Assembly (NCBI GenBank): GCA_964412375.1 | Contig: CAYPOD010000001.1 | Location: 124,001 to 188,000, forward strand | Source of the DNA: CADEDV01 sp964412375 | GTDB lineage: Bacteria; Bacteroidota; Bacteroidia; Chitinophagales; Chitinophagaceae | Reading direction: 5' to 3' | Length of the DNA: 64,000 bases | In this document: piece by piece, positions 44,828-53,944 of the stretch | Numbering within the stretch: position 1 is the stretch's first letter | Layout of the letters: each line of letters begins with the position of its first letter | Made by a program: the position numbers and the translations under genes | Notes under the pieces: generated by a model | What the model saw: the letters and a program-made list of their open reading frames with translations, nothing else | Told to the model about the DNA's origin: nothing | Database searches by the model: none

Positions 44828-46693
44828 ATGAAAAAGTTATTTTTTTTAGCAGTCATTTTAGGATATGCTGCAGGACTCACTGCACAAAAAATAATTGCGA
44901 CTGAAACGTTTACCAATACGGGTTCCTATAAAAGGGTTGTGTCGCAGGCAGGCAAAGGGATCTGGCTTGTTTCAGATGAAACGCTTACCCTTTTTAACCC
45001 TGCAACCGGAAAATTTATTGTATCGAACATGACGGACGACAATAAACAGCTGCCCCCGGTGCAATACCTCAGTGTGTATAAAGACAGAACAGTCTGCGCC
45101 GGCAGAGGCGGTGTGTTTATGCTGCAATCAAATGGCAAATGGAAGAACATCACTCCTGCTACGATGAAGAATGGCAATACAGTTTTTGCCATTTCCCTGT
45201 CGGCAGAAGAACTGACCCTTATTGATGGTAACGCTATTCACCGCTACAGGAATAACACCTGGCTTAACTCTTTCGGACCCTACAAATCAGCTTATTCAGG
45301 TGGCTCGCCGGCAGCTAACAGTTTTATTTTTGCCGATGGCAGAAAATATTACTATGGCCTTTCAAATGGCATCTATGTGTATGATACGGTGAGCAAAAAA
45401 AGCCAGCAGTTTGCATTTGGCAGCGGCTTTGAAACGGTGGCAGAACCCGGACAGGGATTCTGGATACGCAACGGCGCTATACTGAATTTTGTGCCGGAAG
45501 GTAACAGCGAGGTCGCACCGAAAATCAGCCTGAGTAATTCAGAATTATTCAGTAATGCCGGGAAAACTGCAAGCAATTTCTCCACGGGAAAAAGTATTAT
45601 TAACTGCCGCCTTATTGTCAACGAAAAGGGCGAAGTGTTTCTTGCCGGAATTGACACCACTGTAAAATTGAGTGTTTCTTCTTCATTGACCAATGATTAC
45701 AAAATAGAGCCTCAAAAAACATCCATTCCCAAAACAACGCTTTCCGGCTCGTATAAATTTGCTTTATTCAATAATGTCTTTTTTCGCTCAAGTGACGATG
45801 GTTTTTCAAAAATGAACAATAACAAACCGGAAATAATTCAGGGCTTAAAATACAAATCAGACAGCAAAGAGGGATATAACCTGCTGATGCCCGATGGACG
45901 ATTGTTTACCAAAGACCGCACTGCTCTCTGGGTAAGTAACGGTAAAGACCCGGTGAAGAAAATTGAACCGGACGGAAGTTTTGTACTTGATATGACAACT
46001 GACGGAAAGAAACTGTATGTTTTGACTACTGGCAAAATTCTCAGGGAATCGACAGCAGGAAAATTTGATTCCATTGGCCTCAACGATACCGAAATGAATT
46101 CTATTGCAGTTGATAAATCCGGGAAGATATGGATGGTGAGCCACAAAGGCATCACCCTTTTGCAGAATGGGAAAAAAGAATTTATTCCTGCAAAAGAAAT
46201 TGCAGGGTTTCCTCCCAACCAGGCGACACATAATATTGCCATTGGTCCTGATGGCAATTGTTATATCAGCCTGAGCAATGTTTATCTCTACAAGGATAAA
46301 AAAATGACAATGCTGGCCGGATCACCGTCACTTGTTTACGAACATCATTTTGACAGCAAGGGAAATATATTCTTTGCCGGCATCGGTAGTTATCATCTTT
46401 ACGACGGCAGCCAGACAACAGAGCTGAAGAATAAGATGGCTGAAAAATTTCCCGAAGAAAAATTTCCCTATGTGCATGGCATAGCCGTTGACAACAAAGG
46501 GCGGGTTTGGGCCATTGCTGCATTCGCTGATAAAAAAGGTCTGATGGTTATTGAAAACGGCAGCATCACTCAATTCTTTACAGAAGAAGTAAAGATAAAC
46601 GAACCATTTAATTGTAAAATATTCTTCAGAAATAATGAGTTGCTGATTACCGACTCAAAATCCGGATGGACAACAGTTAAAATCGGTGATTAA
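44828..46693 (+). CDS. Secreted beta-propeller-like protein
   Basis: I start at 44828 because this ATG opens a signal peptide (MKKLFFLAVILGYAAGLTAQ); an open frame from 44711 lies inside argH. The 621-residue product shows repeated short strands such as GKGIWLVSDETLTLFNP, GQGFWIRNGAILNF, SGKIWMVSHKGITLL and KGRVWAIAAFADKKGLMVIENG. This pattern resembles the two-component-regulator propeller repeats of Bacteroidota. No membrane anchor or sorting domain is obvious. It may bind a ligand in the periplasm; the function is unknown. It ends 3 bp from a convergent peptidase gene. Confidence 0.75.
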   Translation: MKKLFFLAVILGYAAGLTAQKIIATETFTNTGSYKRVVSQAGKGIWLVSDETLTLFNPATGKFIVSNMTDDNKQLPPVQYLSVYKDRTVCAGRGGVFMLQSNGKWKNITPATMKNGNTVFAISLSAEELTLIDGNAIHRYRNNTWLNSFGPYKSAYSGGSPAANSFIFADGRKYYYGLSNGIYVYDTVSKKSQQFAFGSGFETVAEPGQGFWIRNGAILNFVPEGNSEVAPKISLSNSELFSNAGKTASNFSTGKSIINCRLIVNEKGEVFLAGIDTTVKLSVSSSLTNDYKIEPQKTSIPKTTLSGSYKFALFNNVFFRSSDDGFSKMNNNKPEIIQGLKYKSDSKEGYNLLMPDGRLFTKDRTALWVSNGKDPVKKIEPDGSFVLDMTTDGKKLYVLTTGKILRESTAGKFDSIGLNDTEMNSIAVDKSGKIWMVSHKGITLLQNGKKEFIPAKEIAGFPPNQATHNIAIGPDGNCYISLSNVYLYKDKKMTMLAGSPSLVYEHHFDSKGNIFFAGIGSYHLYDGSQTTELKNKMAEKFPEEKFPYVHGIAVDNKGRVWAIAAFADKKGLMVIENGSITQFFTEEVKINEPFNCKIFFRNNELLITDSKSGWTTVKIGD

Positions 46694-46696
46694 TTT

Positions 46697-48064
46697 TTAC
46701 AACCCATACTTATCCACCAAATAGATCAGCGCTGCCATATTAATAGCGCCGAGTTCCAGTTCTCTTTTGTTCACGGCTTCAAACACATCGTTGCGGGCAT
46801 GGTGGTAATCGAAATAACGCTGTGAGTCAGGATTCAAACCTGCTACGGCTGTTCCCAAACTCCTGTTCAGCGGGCCAATATCAGCGCCACCGCCGCCACG
46901 ATTAAATTCACTGCAACCATAAGGTGCAATCAGTTCCCGCCAGCTCATGAATTGCTGGAATTGTGCATCGGTGCCGGTGAAACCAAACCCTCTTGGCGTG
47001 AAACCGCCTGCATCACTTTCTAAAGCAAAGATGTGTTTCTCGCCTTTAGCTTTTGCTTCCTCCGCATATTTATTGCCACCCCTCAAACCGTTTTCTTCAT
47101 TGGCAAACAAAACAAACCGTATAGTTCTTTTTGGTTTATAGCCAAGTGTTTTAAAGGTTCTTAAAATTTCAATCGTCTGCACACAACCGGCGCCGTCGTC
47201 ATGGGCACCTTCGCAATTGTCCCAGCTATCAAGGTGGCCGCCAACAGTGATGATTTCGTCTGGAAATTCAGAGCCCACCAGCTCACCAATTATATTATGG
47301 CCAATAGTATCAGGACGAAAATGCCCGTTCGTTTTCAGTGTCACTGTTGTTTTATTCTTTGCCAGGTTATCACTCAGCCAGTCTGCATCTCTTAGCCCGA
47401 TTGCCACCGCCGGAATTTTTACATAATTCGTATCATATCGTGTGGCTCCTGTATGCGGATGATTATCCACACTATGGCTCATGCTGCGAACAATCACAGC
47501 CACAGCGCCATGTTTGGCTGCTGCTGAAGGTCCCTGCCCCCTGTAGCGGGAAGCATCGCCATACGATTGAAATGTGCGGATGAATGTTGGATTGAATTTG
47601 TAATTATAAAATACGATCTTTCCCTTCACCTGGTCTTTCTTTGCTTCGAGGTCATCAAAGGATTTTACTTCGATCACTTCTGCAGTCAATCCTTTTTTTC
47701 CTGTGCCAATGGAGTTGCCCAATGCAACGATGTCCAGTTTCTTGTTTTTAAGTGCAGCACTGACCACATTTGCCTGGTCTGCTCCTCCCCTGATCCAAAC
47801 CGGCACCATACACTCCTGTTTCCATGCTTTATCAGCACCATACTGTTCCATCAGTTGCAAACCCCATTTTTCTGATTTCACCATGCCTGGTGAACCGGCC
47901 AATCTTGCACCAATCTGTTTGGTCAGGTAGCGAAGATTTTCATAAGCTTTGCCATTGGTGAGAATTTCATCAGAAATGCGTTTGATGAAAACAGAATCTT
48001 CTTTCTGGGCAAATAGTGCAGTGCTGCTAAACAGAATAAAAACAAAGTAAACAAGTGATCTCAT
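46697..48064 (-). CDS. Secreted M28-family metallopeptidase
   Basis: The start at 48064 gives a 455-residue product with a signal peptide (MRSLVYFVFILFSSTALFAQ); an upstream ATG at 48157 only adds an unrelated hydrophobic stretch. A PA-like inserted domain (about 115-230) is followed by the M28 core: IITVGGHLDSWDNCEGAHDDGAGCV (zinc ligands His and Asp), LFANEENGLRGG (catalytic Glu and ligand), ALESDAGGFTPRGFG, and a late His in DYHHARNDVFEAVN. It is likely an aminopeptidase or carboxypeptidase acting outside the cytoplasm. Confidence 0.92.
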   Translation of the reverse strand: MRSLVYFVFILFSSTALFAQKEDSVFIKRISDEILTNGKAYENLRYLTKQIGARLAGSPGMVKSEKWGLQLMEQYGADKAWKQECMVPVWIRGGADQANVVSAALKNKKLDIVALGNSIGTGKKGLTAEVIEVKSFDDLEAKKDQVKGKIVFYNYKFNPTFIRTFQSYGDASRYRGQGPSAAAKHGAVAVIVRSMSHSVDNHPHTGATRYDTNYVKIPAVAIGLRDADWLSDNLAKNKTTVTLKTNGHFRPDTIGHNIIGELVGSEFPDEIITVGGHLDSWDNCEGAHDDGAGCVQTIEILRTFKTLGYKPKRTIRFVLFANEENGLRGGNKYAEEAKAKGEKHIFALESDAGGFTPRGFGFTGTDAQFQQFMSWRELIAPYGCSEFNRGGGGADIGPLNRSLGTAVAGLNPDSQRYFDYHHARNDVFEAVNKRELELGAINMAALIYLVDKYGL

Positions 48065-48172
48065 GCGGGTTAAATTGTTTTCAGGTATTTGATAAAGATA
48101 AAAATAAGCCAAAATGTAATGGGAAAGATTTACGATAAGCGGTAAAACCAAAACCATCCCAAACCGTTACCT

Positions 48173-48180
48173 TAGTTTTG
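48173..48180 (+). promoter_or_regulatory. Candidate -7 box of bshA
   Basis: TAGTTTTG matches TAnnTTTG exactly and ends 18 bp before the bshA ATG. No TTTG -33 element is visible at the right distance. Confidence 0.35.
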
Positions 48181-48198
48181 CAGTTTGAATGAAATTTT

Positions 48199-49317
48199 AT
48201 GAGAATTGGAATTGTTTGCTACCCCACGTTTGGCGGAAGCGGTGTGCTGGCCACAGAGCTCGGTAAGGCGCTGGCCCAGGAAGGTCACCTGGTACATTTC
48301 ATCACCTACCAGCAACCGGTACGGCTGAATGGTTTTATTCCTAATATATTTTACCACGAGGTGCAGGTGCCGCCCTATCCCTTGTTTGATTATCCGCCTT
48401 ATGAAACGGCGCTGGCCAGCACGATGGTGGATGTGATCAAAAACAACAATCTCGATCTGCTGCATGTGCACTATGCTATTCCTCATGCATCGGCAGCTTA
48501 TATGGCCAAGCAGATATTAAAGAAAGAAGGAAAAGAAATTCCCGTTATCACTACTTTGCATGGAACCGATATCACCTTAGTGGGCCGTGACAAAACCTAT
48601 GCGCCGGTGGTGGCATTTTCCATCAACCAGAGCGATGCGATTACTGCAGTTTCTCAAAACCTGCGGGATGAAACCTATAAGACCTTTGTAATTGAAAAGG
48701 AAATCCAGGTCATCCACAACTTTGTAGATGTGCAGCGTTTCAGCCGCAAACCGATTGATGCTTTCAAAAAAGTGATTGCTCCCAATGGTGAAAGGATATT
48801 ATTACATGCATCCAACTTCCGGAAAATAAAAAGGGTGCAGGATGTGGTGCGGATATTTCACGAAGTGAACAAAGAGATCCCTTCTAAATTATTGTTTGTA
48901 GGTGACGGTCCTGAACGTTCTACTGCCGAAGACCTTGCCCGTGAACTGGGGATATGCGATGAGGTCCGCTTTGTGGGCAAGCAGGAACAGATGGAAGATA
49001 TTCTTGCCATTGCTGATCTCTTCCTGCTTACTTCCGAATATGAAAGTTTTGGATTAGCGGCATTAGAAGCGATGGCTTCCGGTGTGCCGGTGATCTCCAC
49101 CAATGCCGGCGGTTTAGGAGAAATAAATATTCCTGGTGAAACGGGCTTCCTGGCCAATGTGGGTGATGTGGCGCTGATGAGCCAGCAGGCTATTTCGATT
49201 CTGAAAGACGAAAAGACACTAAGAGGCTTCAAGGAAAGAGCCGCCGCTCATGCGAAACATTATGATATAGCCAATATCATCCCGGTATACGAGAAGTTGT
49301 ATGAAAGATTTCTATAA
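48199..49317 (+). CDS. bshA: N-acetyl-alpha-D-glucosaminyl L-malate synthase (bacillithiol synthesis)
   Basis: The 372-residue GT4-type glycosyltransferase joins UDP-GlcNAc and L-malate in the first step of bacillithiol synthesis. The start MRIGIVCYPTFGGSGVLATELGKALA, HVHYAIPHASAAYMAKQIL, ITTLHGTDITLVG, LLHASNFRKIKRVQDVVRIF and the donor-site motif SEYESFGLAALEAMASGVPVISTNAGG are those of BshA. The length is normal. The other bsh genes are not in the window. A strong terminator follows at once. Confidence 0.93.
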   Translation: MRIGIVCYPTFGGSGVLATELGKALAQEGHLVHFITYQQPVRLNGFIPNIFYHEVQVPPYPLFDYPPYETALASTMVDVIKNNNLDLLHVHYAIPHASAAYMAKQILKKEGKEIPVITTLHGTDITLVGRDKTYAPVVAFSINQSDAITAVSQNLRDETYKTFVIEKEIQVIHNFVDVQRFSRKPIDAFKKVIAPNGERILLHASNFRKIKRVQDVVRIFHEVNKEIPSKLLFVGDGPERSTAEDLARELGICDEVRFVGKQEQMEDILAIADLFLLTSEYESFGLAALEAMASGVPVISTNAGGLGEINIPGETGFLANVGDVALMSQQAISILKDEKTLRGFKERAAAHAKHYDIANIIPVYEKLYERFL

Positions 49318-49320
49318 TAA

Positions 49321-49348
49321 AAAATGCGTCCGTTACGGGACGCATTTT
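49321..49348. terminator. Bidirectional terminator between bshA and the EnvC-like gene
   Basis: An 11-bp perfect stem (AAAATGCGTCC with GGACGCATTTT) closes a 6-base loop, with A- and T-tracts on the two sides. It serves the two convergent genes. Confidence 0.9.
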
Positions 49349-49371
49349 TTACTATAACTTTTCTTGTATTA

Positions 49372-50703
49372 TCAACGACGTAACCAAAGCTCTGGGTTAA
49401 CGTTTCTCGTTTCAATCATCAATAGAAAATCAATCTGTCCCTGGTCGCCGGCATCATCTCGTCCCGCTTTACCGATTACCTGGCCGGTGGATACAGCATC
49501 ACCTTTTTTTATACTAACATTTGAAAGATTGCTATAGGTGGTAAAATATTTTCCGTGGCGAATGGTCACCGCCATACCATCACCCATATTATACACTCCT
49601 ACCACATCACCATTGAAAACAGCTTTCACAGAAGCTCCATATTGTGTGGAGATGGTAACACCAGGATTATCACCCCGCAATTTCGTACCGGGAATATCAT
49701 AAGGACCAAAATGAATGCTGGGATAGCCTTTGTCAACAGGCCAGGGCAACCTTCCCTTGTTGTTGAGAAAATCACTGCCAAGTTTTACATCTGCTGCATT
49801 TAATTCCAGTACACTGCCGGAATTAGTGGTGGCAATTCTGCTGGAAGGTGTGGAAGTAGAAGTAACCGGGTTTGTTGCCGGCGTTGAAGTTCCTTCATTG
49901 GGTTTGGCTGCCGGCGTATTATTCTTTTTTTCTTCTTCTGCTTTGAGCCTTGCTATCTCCCTTTCTTTTTCAATCTCCCTGCGAATAATGGCTGCTATCG
50001 CATTTTTTAAGTCGTTATCCCTTTTCTTTTTTGCATTGATCTGCTTTTGCAGGTCCTTTTCCTGTGATTTCAGGTTTTTTACCACCTTGTCTTTTTCCTG
50101 CTTCTGCACATCCAGTTCCGACCGCTGTTTGGTCTGGTTTTGTAATGCCTGTTTTTGTTGCTCCTGCCTGGACATCTGCTGTTCCTTGCGTTTGGCAATG
50201 AGATCCTGGGTTTCAAAAATTGTTTTTACCTGGTTCTCCCTGTATTTACGATAGCTTTTCAGGTACGAAACTCTTTTGATAGCATCATTAAAACTGTTTG
50301 CAGAAAAAATGAAGTTGAGGTAATCATATGAGCTCCTGTTCTTATAAGAATAAACCAGTGATTTGGCATATTCCTTTTTTAAAGTATCCAGTTGTCGTTG
50401 CAGGCGATAAATTTCAAGATTGCTGAGATAAATATCATCTTCAATCATTCTTAATTCCTTATTGATACTGCTGATATATTTTTCCTGCAGGCTGATCTTT
50501 TTGTTCAGCACACTGAGCTGGCCGATCGCCTGCCGGCTCTGTCCTTTCAGTTTATCATAAACGGTCTGCATTTCTTTTAATTCCCGTTGCAGATCCTGTC
50601 TTTCTTTTTCCAATTGCAGCTTATCCTGCTGCGTGGGCTGTGCGAACAATGTCACAGAACAAAAAATAACAGCAAGACCGAAGAAGAAAAGTTTTTTTGT
50701 CAT
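49372..50703 (-). CDS. EnvC-like murein hydrolase activator with degenerate M23 domain
   Basis: The start at 50703 (MTKKLFFFGLAVIFCSVTLFAQ) gives a signal peptide and 443 residues. A long coiled coil (about 20-270, rich in Gln, Lys and Glu) is followed by a low-complexity linker and a LytM/M23 domain (about 330-443). The usual zinc motifs are degenerate: the HxH strand reads QIDFLLM. As in E. coli EnvC, it is therefore more likely to activate an amidase than to cut peptidoglycan. It is in a minus-strand set with DUF4292, dut and ispF. Confidence 0.88.
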   Translation of the reverse strand: MTKKLFFFGLAVIFCSVTLFAQPTQQDKLQLEKERQDLQRELKEMQTVYDKLKGQSRQAIGQLSVLNKKISLQEKYISSINKELRMIEDDIYLSNLEIYRLQRQLDTLKKEYAKSLVYSYKNRSSYDYLNFIFSANSFNDAIKRVSYLKSYRKYRENQVKTIFETQDLIAKRKEQQMSRQEQQKQALQNQTKQRSELDVQKQEKDKVVKNLKSQEKDLQKQINAKKKRDNDLKNAIAAIIRREIEKEREIARLKAEEEKKNNTPAAKPNEGTSTPATNPVTSTSTPSSRIATTNSGSVLELNAADVKLGSDFLNNKGRLPWPVDKGYPSIHFGPYDIPGTKLRGDNPGVTISTQYGASVKAVFNGDVVGVYNMGDGMAVTIRHGKYFTTYSNLSNVSIKKGDAVSTGQVIGKAGRDDAGDQGQIDFLLMIETRNVNPELWLRR

Positions 50704-50785
50704 CGTGTAATGGATATGGGTGATCAAAAAACAGGGTCCGGAAAGTTATACAATAACGGCCTGAAAGCCGCTTAAATTTTGCCCA

Positions 50786-51607
50786 TCAGCCCGGTTTATA
50801 GTTTTTAGGCACTGAAAACGGGAAGCTTAACGTTTCATTAAAAGCATACTGCTTGAAATCAAGCTTAATATCAAGACTTTTTTTCTCGGTGACAGATATC
50901 CGTCTCTTAGTGGCAAAGTTTACCCCTTTTTTATTTTCATAACTGCTGTAGCTAAGATAGCAGGTGCGGTTACGAAATTCATCCAGGTCATCCAGTTTGG
51001 AGCTTTGAACCAAAGAACCTGTTTTATCAAGAGTGACCTGGTGCTTAAAAAAACTGCCGATGTGCAACAAAGAAACGGTATTTTCGGATTGTGTATAGGA
51101 CACAATCGTGCTGTCAAGGAAAACAGGGTTTCCGATGAGCAGTTGCTGCAAGGAGGAAAGATCAAGCGGCAGTGCGGTTACTTCCTGCAGGTAAGACACA
51201 CTCCGTGCTGTGTAAACTTTATTCTGTTTGTCAAGTAATTTTACAGAATCAGCCGTTATGTAGGCCCGTAATCCTTCTATGCCAAAAATGGCCGTGATAG
51301 AAATCCAGATCACACTATCCTTGTACATCCGGAGGTTGGCATTTACATTATATTTTTTACCGTCTGCATCCACATAATCAACATCAACTTTAGCTGAAAA
51401 AGTAGTGAAGGTTATTTCGTTTTTCTTTGTTGCCCCGTAAACATTTCTAATAAATTCGAGAGAATCATCCTTGCTTCTGTCCGGAACCGGTGTGATTACA
51501 ACCGCCGTTGTATCTTTCGGCGCCACAGCGGTCTGAATATTTCGGGTGGACCGGCATGCTACTAAAAGCAAAAGGGCCGGAATTAATATGAAGAAAGTTC
51601 TTAACAT
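50786..51607 (-). CDS. DUF4292 lipoprotein
   Basis: The 273-residue protein has a lipoprotein signal (FFILIPALLLLVAC, Cys18). The rest matches the LolA/LolB-like DUF4292 pattern: TFSAKVDVDYVDADGKKYNVNANLRMYKDSVIWISI, FGIEGLRAYITADSVKLLDKQNKVY, and a late KRRISVTEKKSLDIKLDFKQYAFNE. It probably binds a hydrophobic ligand at the outer membrane. It lies next to an EnvC-like gene and dut, an arrangement I recall from other Bacteroidota. Confidence 0.85.
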   Translation of the reverse strand: MLRTFFILIPALLLLVACRSTRNIQTAVAPKDTTAVVITPVPDRSKDDSLEFIRNVYGATKKNEITFTTFSAKVDVDYVDADGKKYNVNANLRMYKDSVIWISITAIFGIEGLRAYITADSVKLLDKQNKVYTARSVSYLQEVTALPLDLSSLQQLLIGNPVFLDSTIVSYTQSENTVSLLHIGSFFKHQVTLDKTGSLVQSSKLDDLDEFRNRTCYLSYSSYENKKGVNFATKRRISVTEKKSLDIKLDFKQYAFNETLSFPFSVPKNYKPG

Positions 51608-51616
51608 TAGCTACTC

Positions 51617-52060
51617 TTATTGTTTGCCGGTATGACCGAACCCTCCTGCGTTGCGTTCCGTGCCAGCAATTTCAACTGCCGGGCGCCATTCAATTTTTTC
51701 TACCCGCTGCAACACCATCTGGGCGATTCGGTCGCCCGGTTGAATGACTTGTTCCTGCTGGGAAAGGTTGATCAGGATTATCTTAATTTCTCCCCTGTAA
51801 TCGGCATCAATAGTGCCGGGGGTGTTTAAACAGGTTATGCCTTGTTTAATAGCCAGCCCGCTGCGTGGCCGGATCTGTACTTCATATCCGTCAGGCAGTT
51901 CGATGAACAACCCAGTCGGCACCAGCACTCTTTCCTGGGGTTGAATTGTCAGCGGTGTTTGCAGCGAAGCCCGGATGTCCATACCGGAAGAACCTGAAGT
52001 TGCATAGGCAGGCAATGGATTACCGGAGTGGTTGATGATCTTAACAGGAATAACTGGCAT
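51617..52060 (-). CDS. dut: dUTP diphosphatase
   Basis: The 147-residue enzyme hydrolyses dUTP to dUMP, protecting DNA from uracil. All five trimeric dUTPase motifs are present: SGSSGMDIRAS, RSGLAIKQGI, LNTPGTIDADYRGEI, PGDRIAQMVL and the C-terminal RNAGGFGHTG. It ends 9 bp from the DUF4292 gene upstream in coordinates and is read in the same direction. Confidence 0.96.
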   Translation of the reverse strand: MPVIPVKIINHSGNPLPAYATSGSSGMDIRASLQTPLTIQPQERVLVPTGLFIELPDGYEVQIRPRSGLAIKQGITCLNTPGTIDADYRGEIKIILINLSQQEQVIQPGDRIAQMVLQRVEKIEWRPAVEIAGTERNAGGFGHTGKQ

Positions 52061-52081
52061 CGGGCAAAGATAATGGAGAAG

Positions 52082-52116
52082 CTACAAGATTCAAGGCGCA
52101 AGACACAAGGCACAGG
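52082..52116. repeat. Heptanucleotide tandem repeat between dut and ispF
   Basis: Five units read CTACAAG, ATTCAAG, GCGCAAG, ACACAAG, GCACAGG. Their reverse complements (CTTGCGC, CTTGTGT and so on) match the array at 32498-32525. Confidence 0.75.
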
Positions 52117-52156
52117 ATGAGAAGACATCCACTCACCTGTATGTTTTCTTTGAAGT

Positions 52157-52639
52157 TTACTTGCTTTTTTCCAGCAGAACCGTTGCATACGCAACAAGAC
52201 CTTCTTCCCTGCCCACAAAGCCCATCTTCTCTGTAGTGGTAGCTTTGATGGAAACATCCTTTACGGTTATACCAAGAATTGCAGCGATCACCGACTGCAT
52301 CTGCGGCACATAGGGTTTTATTTTCGGTTCCTGAAGGCAAAGAGTGCTATCTACATTCACCACGGCATAGTTTTCCTTCCTGATCATAGCAACAGTTCTT
52401 TCAAGTAAGATCTTGCTGTCAATATTTTTATAGGAGGCGTCTGTATCGGGAAAATGAACACCAATATCTCCTAATGACAATGCACCTAACATCGCATCAC
52501 AGATAGCATGCAACAACACATCGGCATCGCTGTGGCCCACCGCTCCTTTATGATGACCGATCTTAACACCACCTACCCATAGCTCTCTTCCTACCGCCAG
52601 TTGATGAAAATCTATGCCTGAACCTATCCGGTATGCCAT
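52157..52639 (-). CDS. ispF: 2-C-methyl-D-erythritol 2,4-cyclodiphosphate synthase
   Basis: The 160-residue trimeric enzyme closes the cyclodiphosphate in the non-mevalonate isoprenoid pathway. The start RIGSGIDFHQLAVGRELWVGGV carries metal-binding Asp and His (DFH); GHSDADVLLHAICDAMLGAL and DIGVHFPD are diagnostic, as is the C-terminal KATTTEKMGFVGREEG. Its length is normal. Confidence 0.96.
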   Translation of the reverse strand: MAYRIGSGIDFHQLAVGRELWVGGVKIGHHKGAVGHSDADVLLHAICDAMLGALSLGDIGVHFPDTDASYKNIDSKILLERTVAMIRKENYAVVNVDSTLCLQEPKIKPYVPQMQSVIAAILGITVKDVSIKATTTEKMGFVGREEGLVAYATVLLEKSK

Positions 52640-52670
52640 ATGCTGTTTTAAAAATCAAATATCCTGAAAT

Positions 52671-52704
52671 AAAAAATGTCCTGCCGGAAAGCAGGACATT
52701 TTTT
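52671..52704. terminator. Terminator after porV
   Basis: A 14-bp perfect stem (AAAAAATGTCCTGC with GCAGGACATTTTTT) encloses a 6-base loop. It ends the porU-porV transcript on the minus strand. Confidence 0.9.
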
Positions 52705-52722
52705 GAATAAGTTATTAAACTA

Positions 52723-53868
52723 TTATTTGCCTTCGCCATCCAGGTCGAACAGGATGGAGAAACGAAGAGTGTTAGACAGCGGGTTTTGGCTCACACCGCT
52801 ACCAGAGGGCAGCAGGTAAGCGAAGTTGATACCAAACACATTGTACTTTACACCAAGACCCATGGTGAAATAGCGGCGGTTGCCTTTTGTTTCATGCTCC
52901 CAGAAATAACCGCCACGCAGTGCAAACTGGTTGTTATACCAATACTCAGCACCGGCAGAGATCTGGAACTCCCTCATTTCTTCGCTGAAACCACCGGGTG
53001 CATCGCCGAAAGAGCTGAACCAGCTTCCTACCACACCTTTGCTCCTGTAATCAGCAATATCCTGTGCTGTTGGATTAGCAGGAGGAGTGGGCACCAGTAG
53101 TTTGTTTACATCCAAACCAAAAGTGATCTTGTTGCTTTCGTTGAAGTTCTTGGTATAAGTAGTTCCAAGGCCAAGGTTGGCAGGAATAAAATCTTTCTGA
53201 TCAGCATTATCAGTGTAAGCGATCTTAGAGCCGAGGTTGTTCAGTGTGGCGCCAAAAGTCCATCCGTCACCAGATGCATTTTTGCCATCATGATAGAAAC
53301 CGAGGTCGGCAGCTACAGCGCTACCTACTTTATAAGTTCCGGATGCAGAAACAGCACCGGCAGCAAGGTTTGAATTAATATACCTCAATGAAACACCCAG
53401 GCCTGTTTTATCTGAAAGTTTGCGGGAATAACCAAAGTCAATGCTGAACTCACGGGGTTTACCAGAGCCCTGCAGGTTACCCAAACCATCAGTAAACTGG
53501 ATATTACCCAGGCTGAAATAACGCATTGAAGCATTCAGGGCCTGTTGATCATCCAGCTTAATGTAACCGGCCAATGCAGCCAGGAATACATCATCTGTCA
53601 CTTGCTTCAGCCACGGAGTGTAAGAAGCGACAACCCCGCTTTTTGACTCGTTAAAAACCACTTTACCAATGTTCCAGAATCCGGCACTGGCATCAGGCGA
53701 AGTGGCAACGCCAAGATCACCCATACCACCGGAACGGGCATCGGGTGAAATACGCAGAAACGGAACGGCGGTGGTTACGACGTTGATCTCATTTTGCGCC
53801 TTTACGGCAGAAGATAAACCACAAAATAGCAGGATACCAGCAGTTAGTTTTACAGCAGTTGGTCTCAT
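52723..53868 (-). CDS. porV: Type IX secretion outer-membrane protein PorV
   Basis: The 381-residue outer-membrane barrel has a signal peptide ending AVKAQ. It carries the PorV start VVTTAVPFLRISPDARSGGMGDLGVATSPDASA. PorV shuttles secreted type IX cargo from the translocon to the PorU sortase. Barrel strands continue to the C-terminal GVSQNPLSNTLRFSILFDL. It lies 76 bp downstream of porU in the same direction, the usual pairing. Confidence 0.94.
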   Translation of the reverse strand: MRPTAVKLTAGILLFCGLSSAVKAQNEINVVTTAVPFLRISPDARSGGMGDLGVATSPDASAGFWNIGKVVFNESKSGVVASYTPWLKQVTDDVFLAALAGYIKLDDQQALNASMRYFSLGNIQFTDGLGNLQGSGKPREFSIDFGYSRKLSDKTGLGVSLRYINSNLAAGAVSASGTYKVGSAVAADLGFYHDGKNASGDGWTFGATLNNLGSKIAYTDNADQKDFIPANLGLGTTYTKNFNESNKITFGLDVNKLLVPTPPANPTAQDIADYRSKGVVGSWFSSFGDAPGGFSEEMREFQISAGAEYWYNNQFALRGGYFWEHETKGNRRYFTMGLGVKYNVFGINFAYLLPSGSGVSQNPLSNTLRFSILFDLDGEGK

Positions 53869-53944
53869 TTGTAAGTTTTTAATATTGGTGTAAATATATG
53901 GGTTTTAACAAAAAACAGATAAAATATTGGATCATTTTGGGGGG

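Noticed and set aside
49730..50254. 174-codon plus-strand open frame antisense to the EnvC-like gene
   Set aside because: It mirrors the Gln/Lys/Glu-rich coiled coil and gives a Ser/Cys/Phe-rich product with no recognisable fold; the minus-strand gene is clear.
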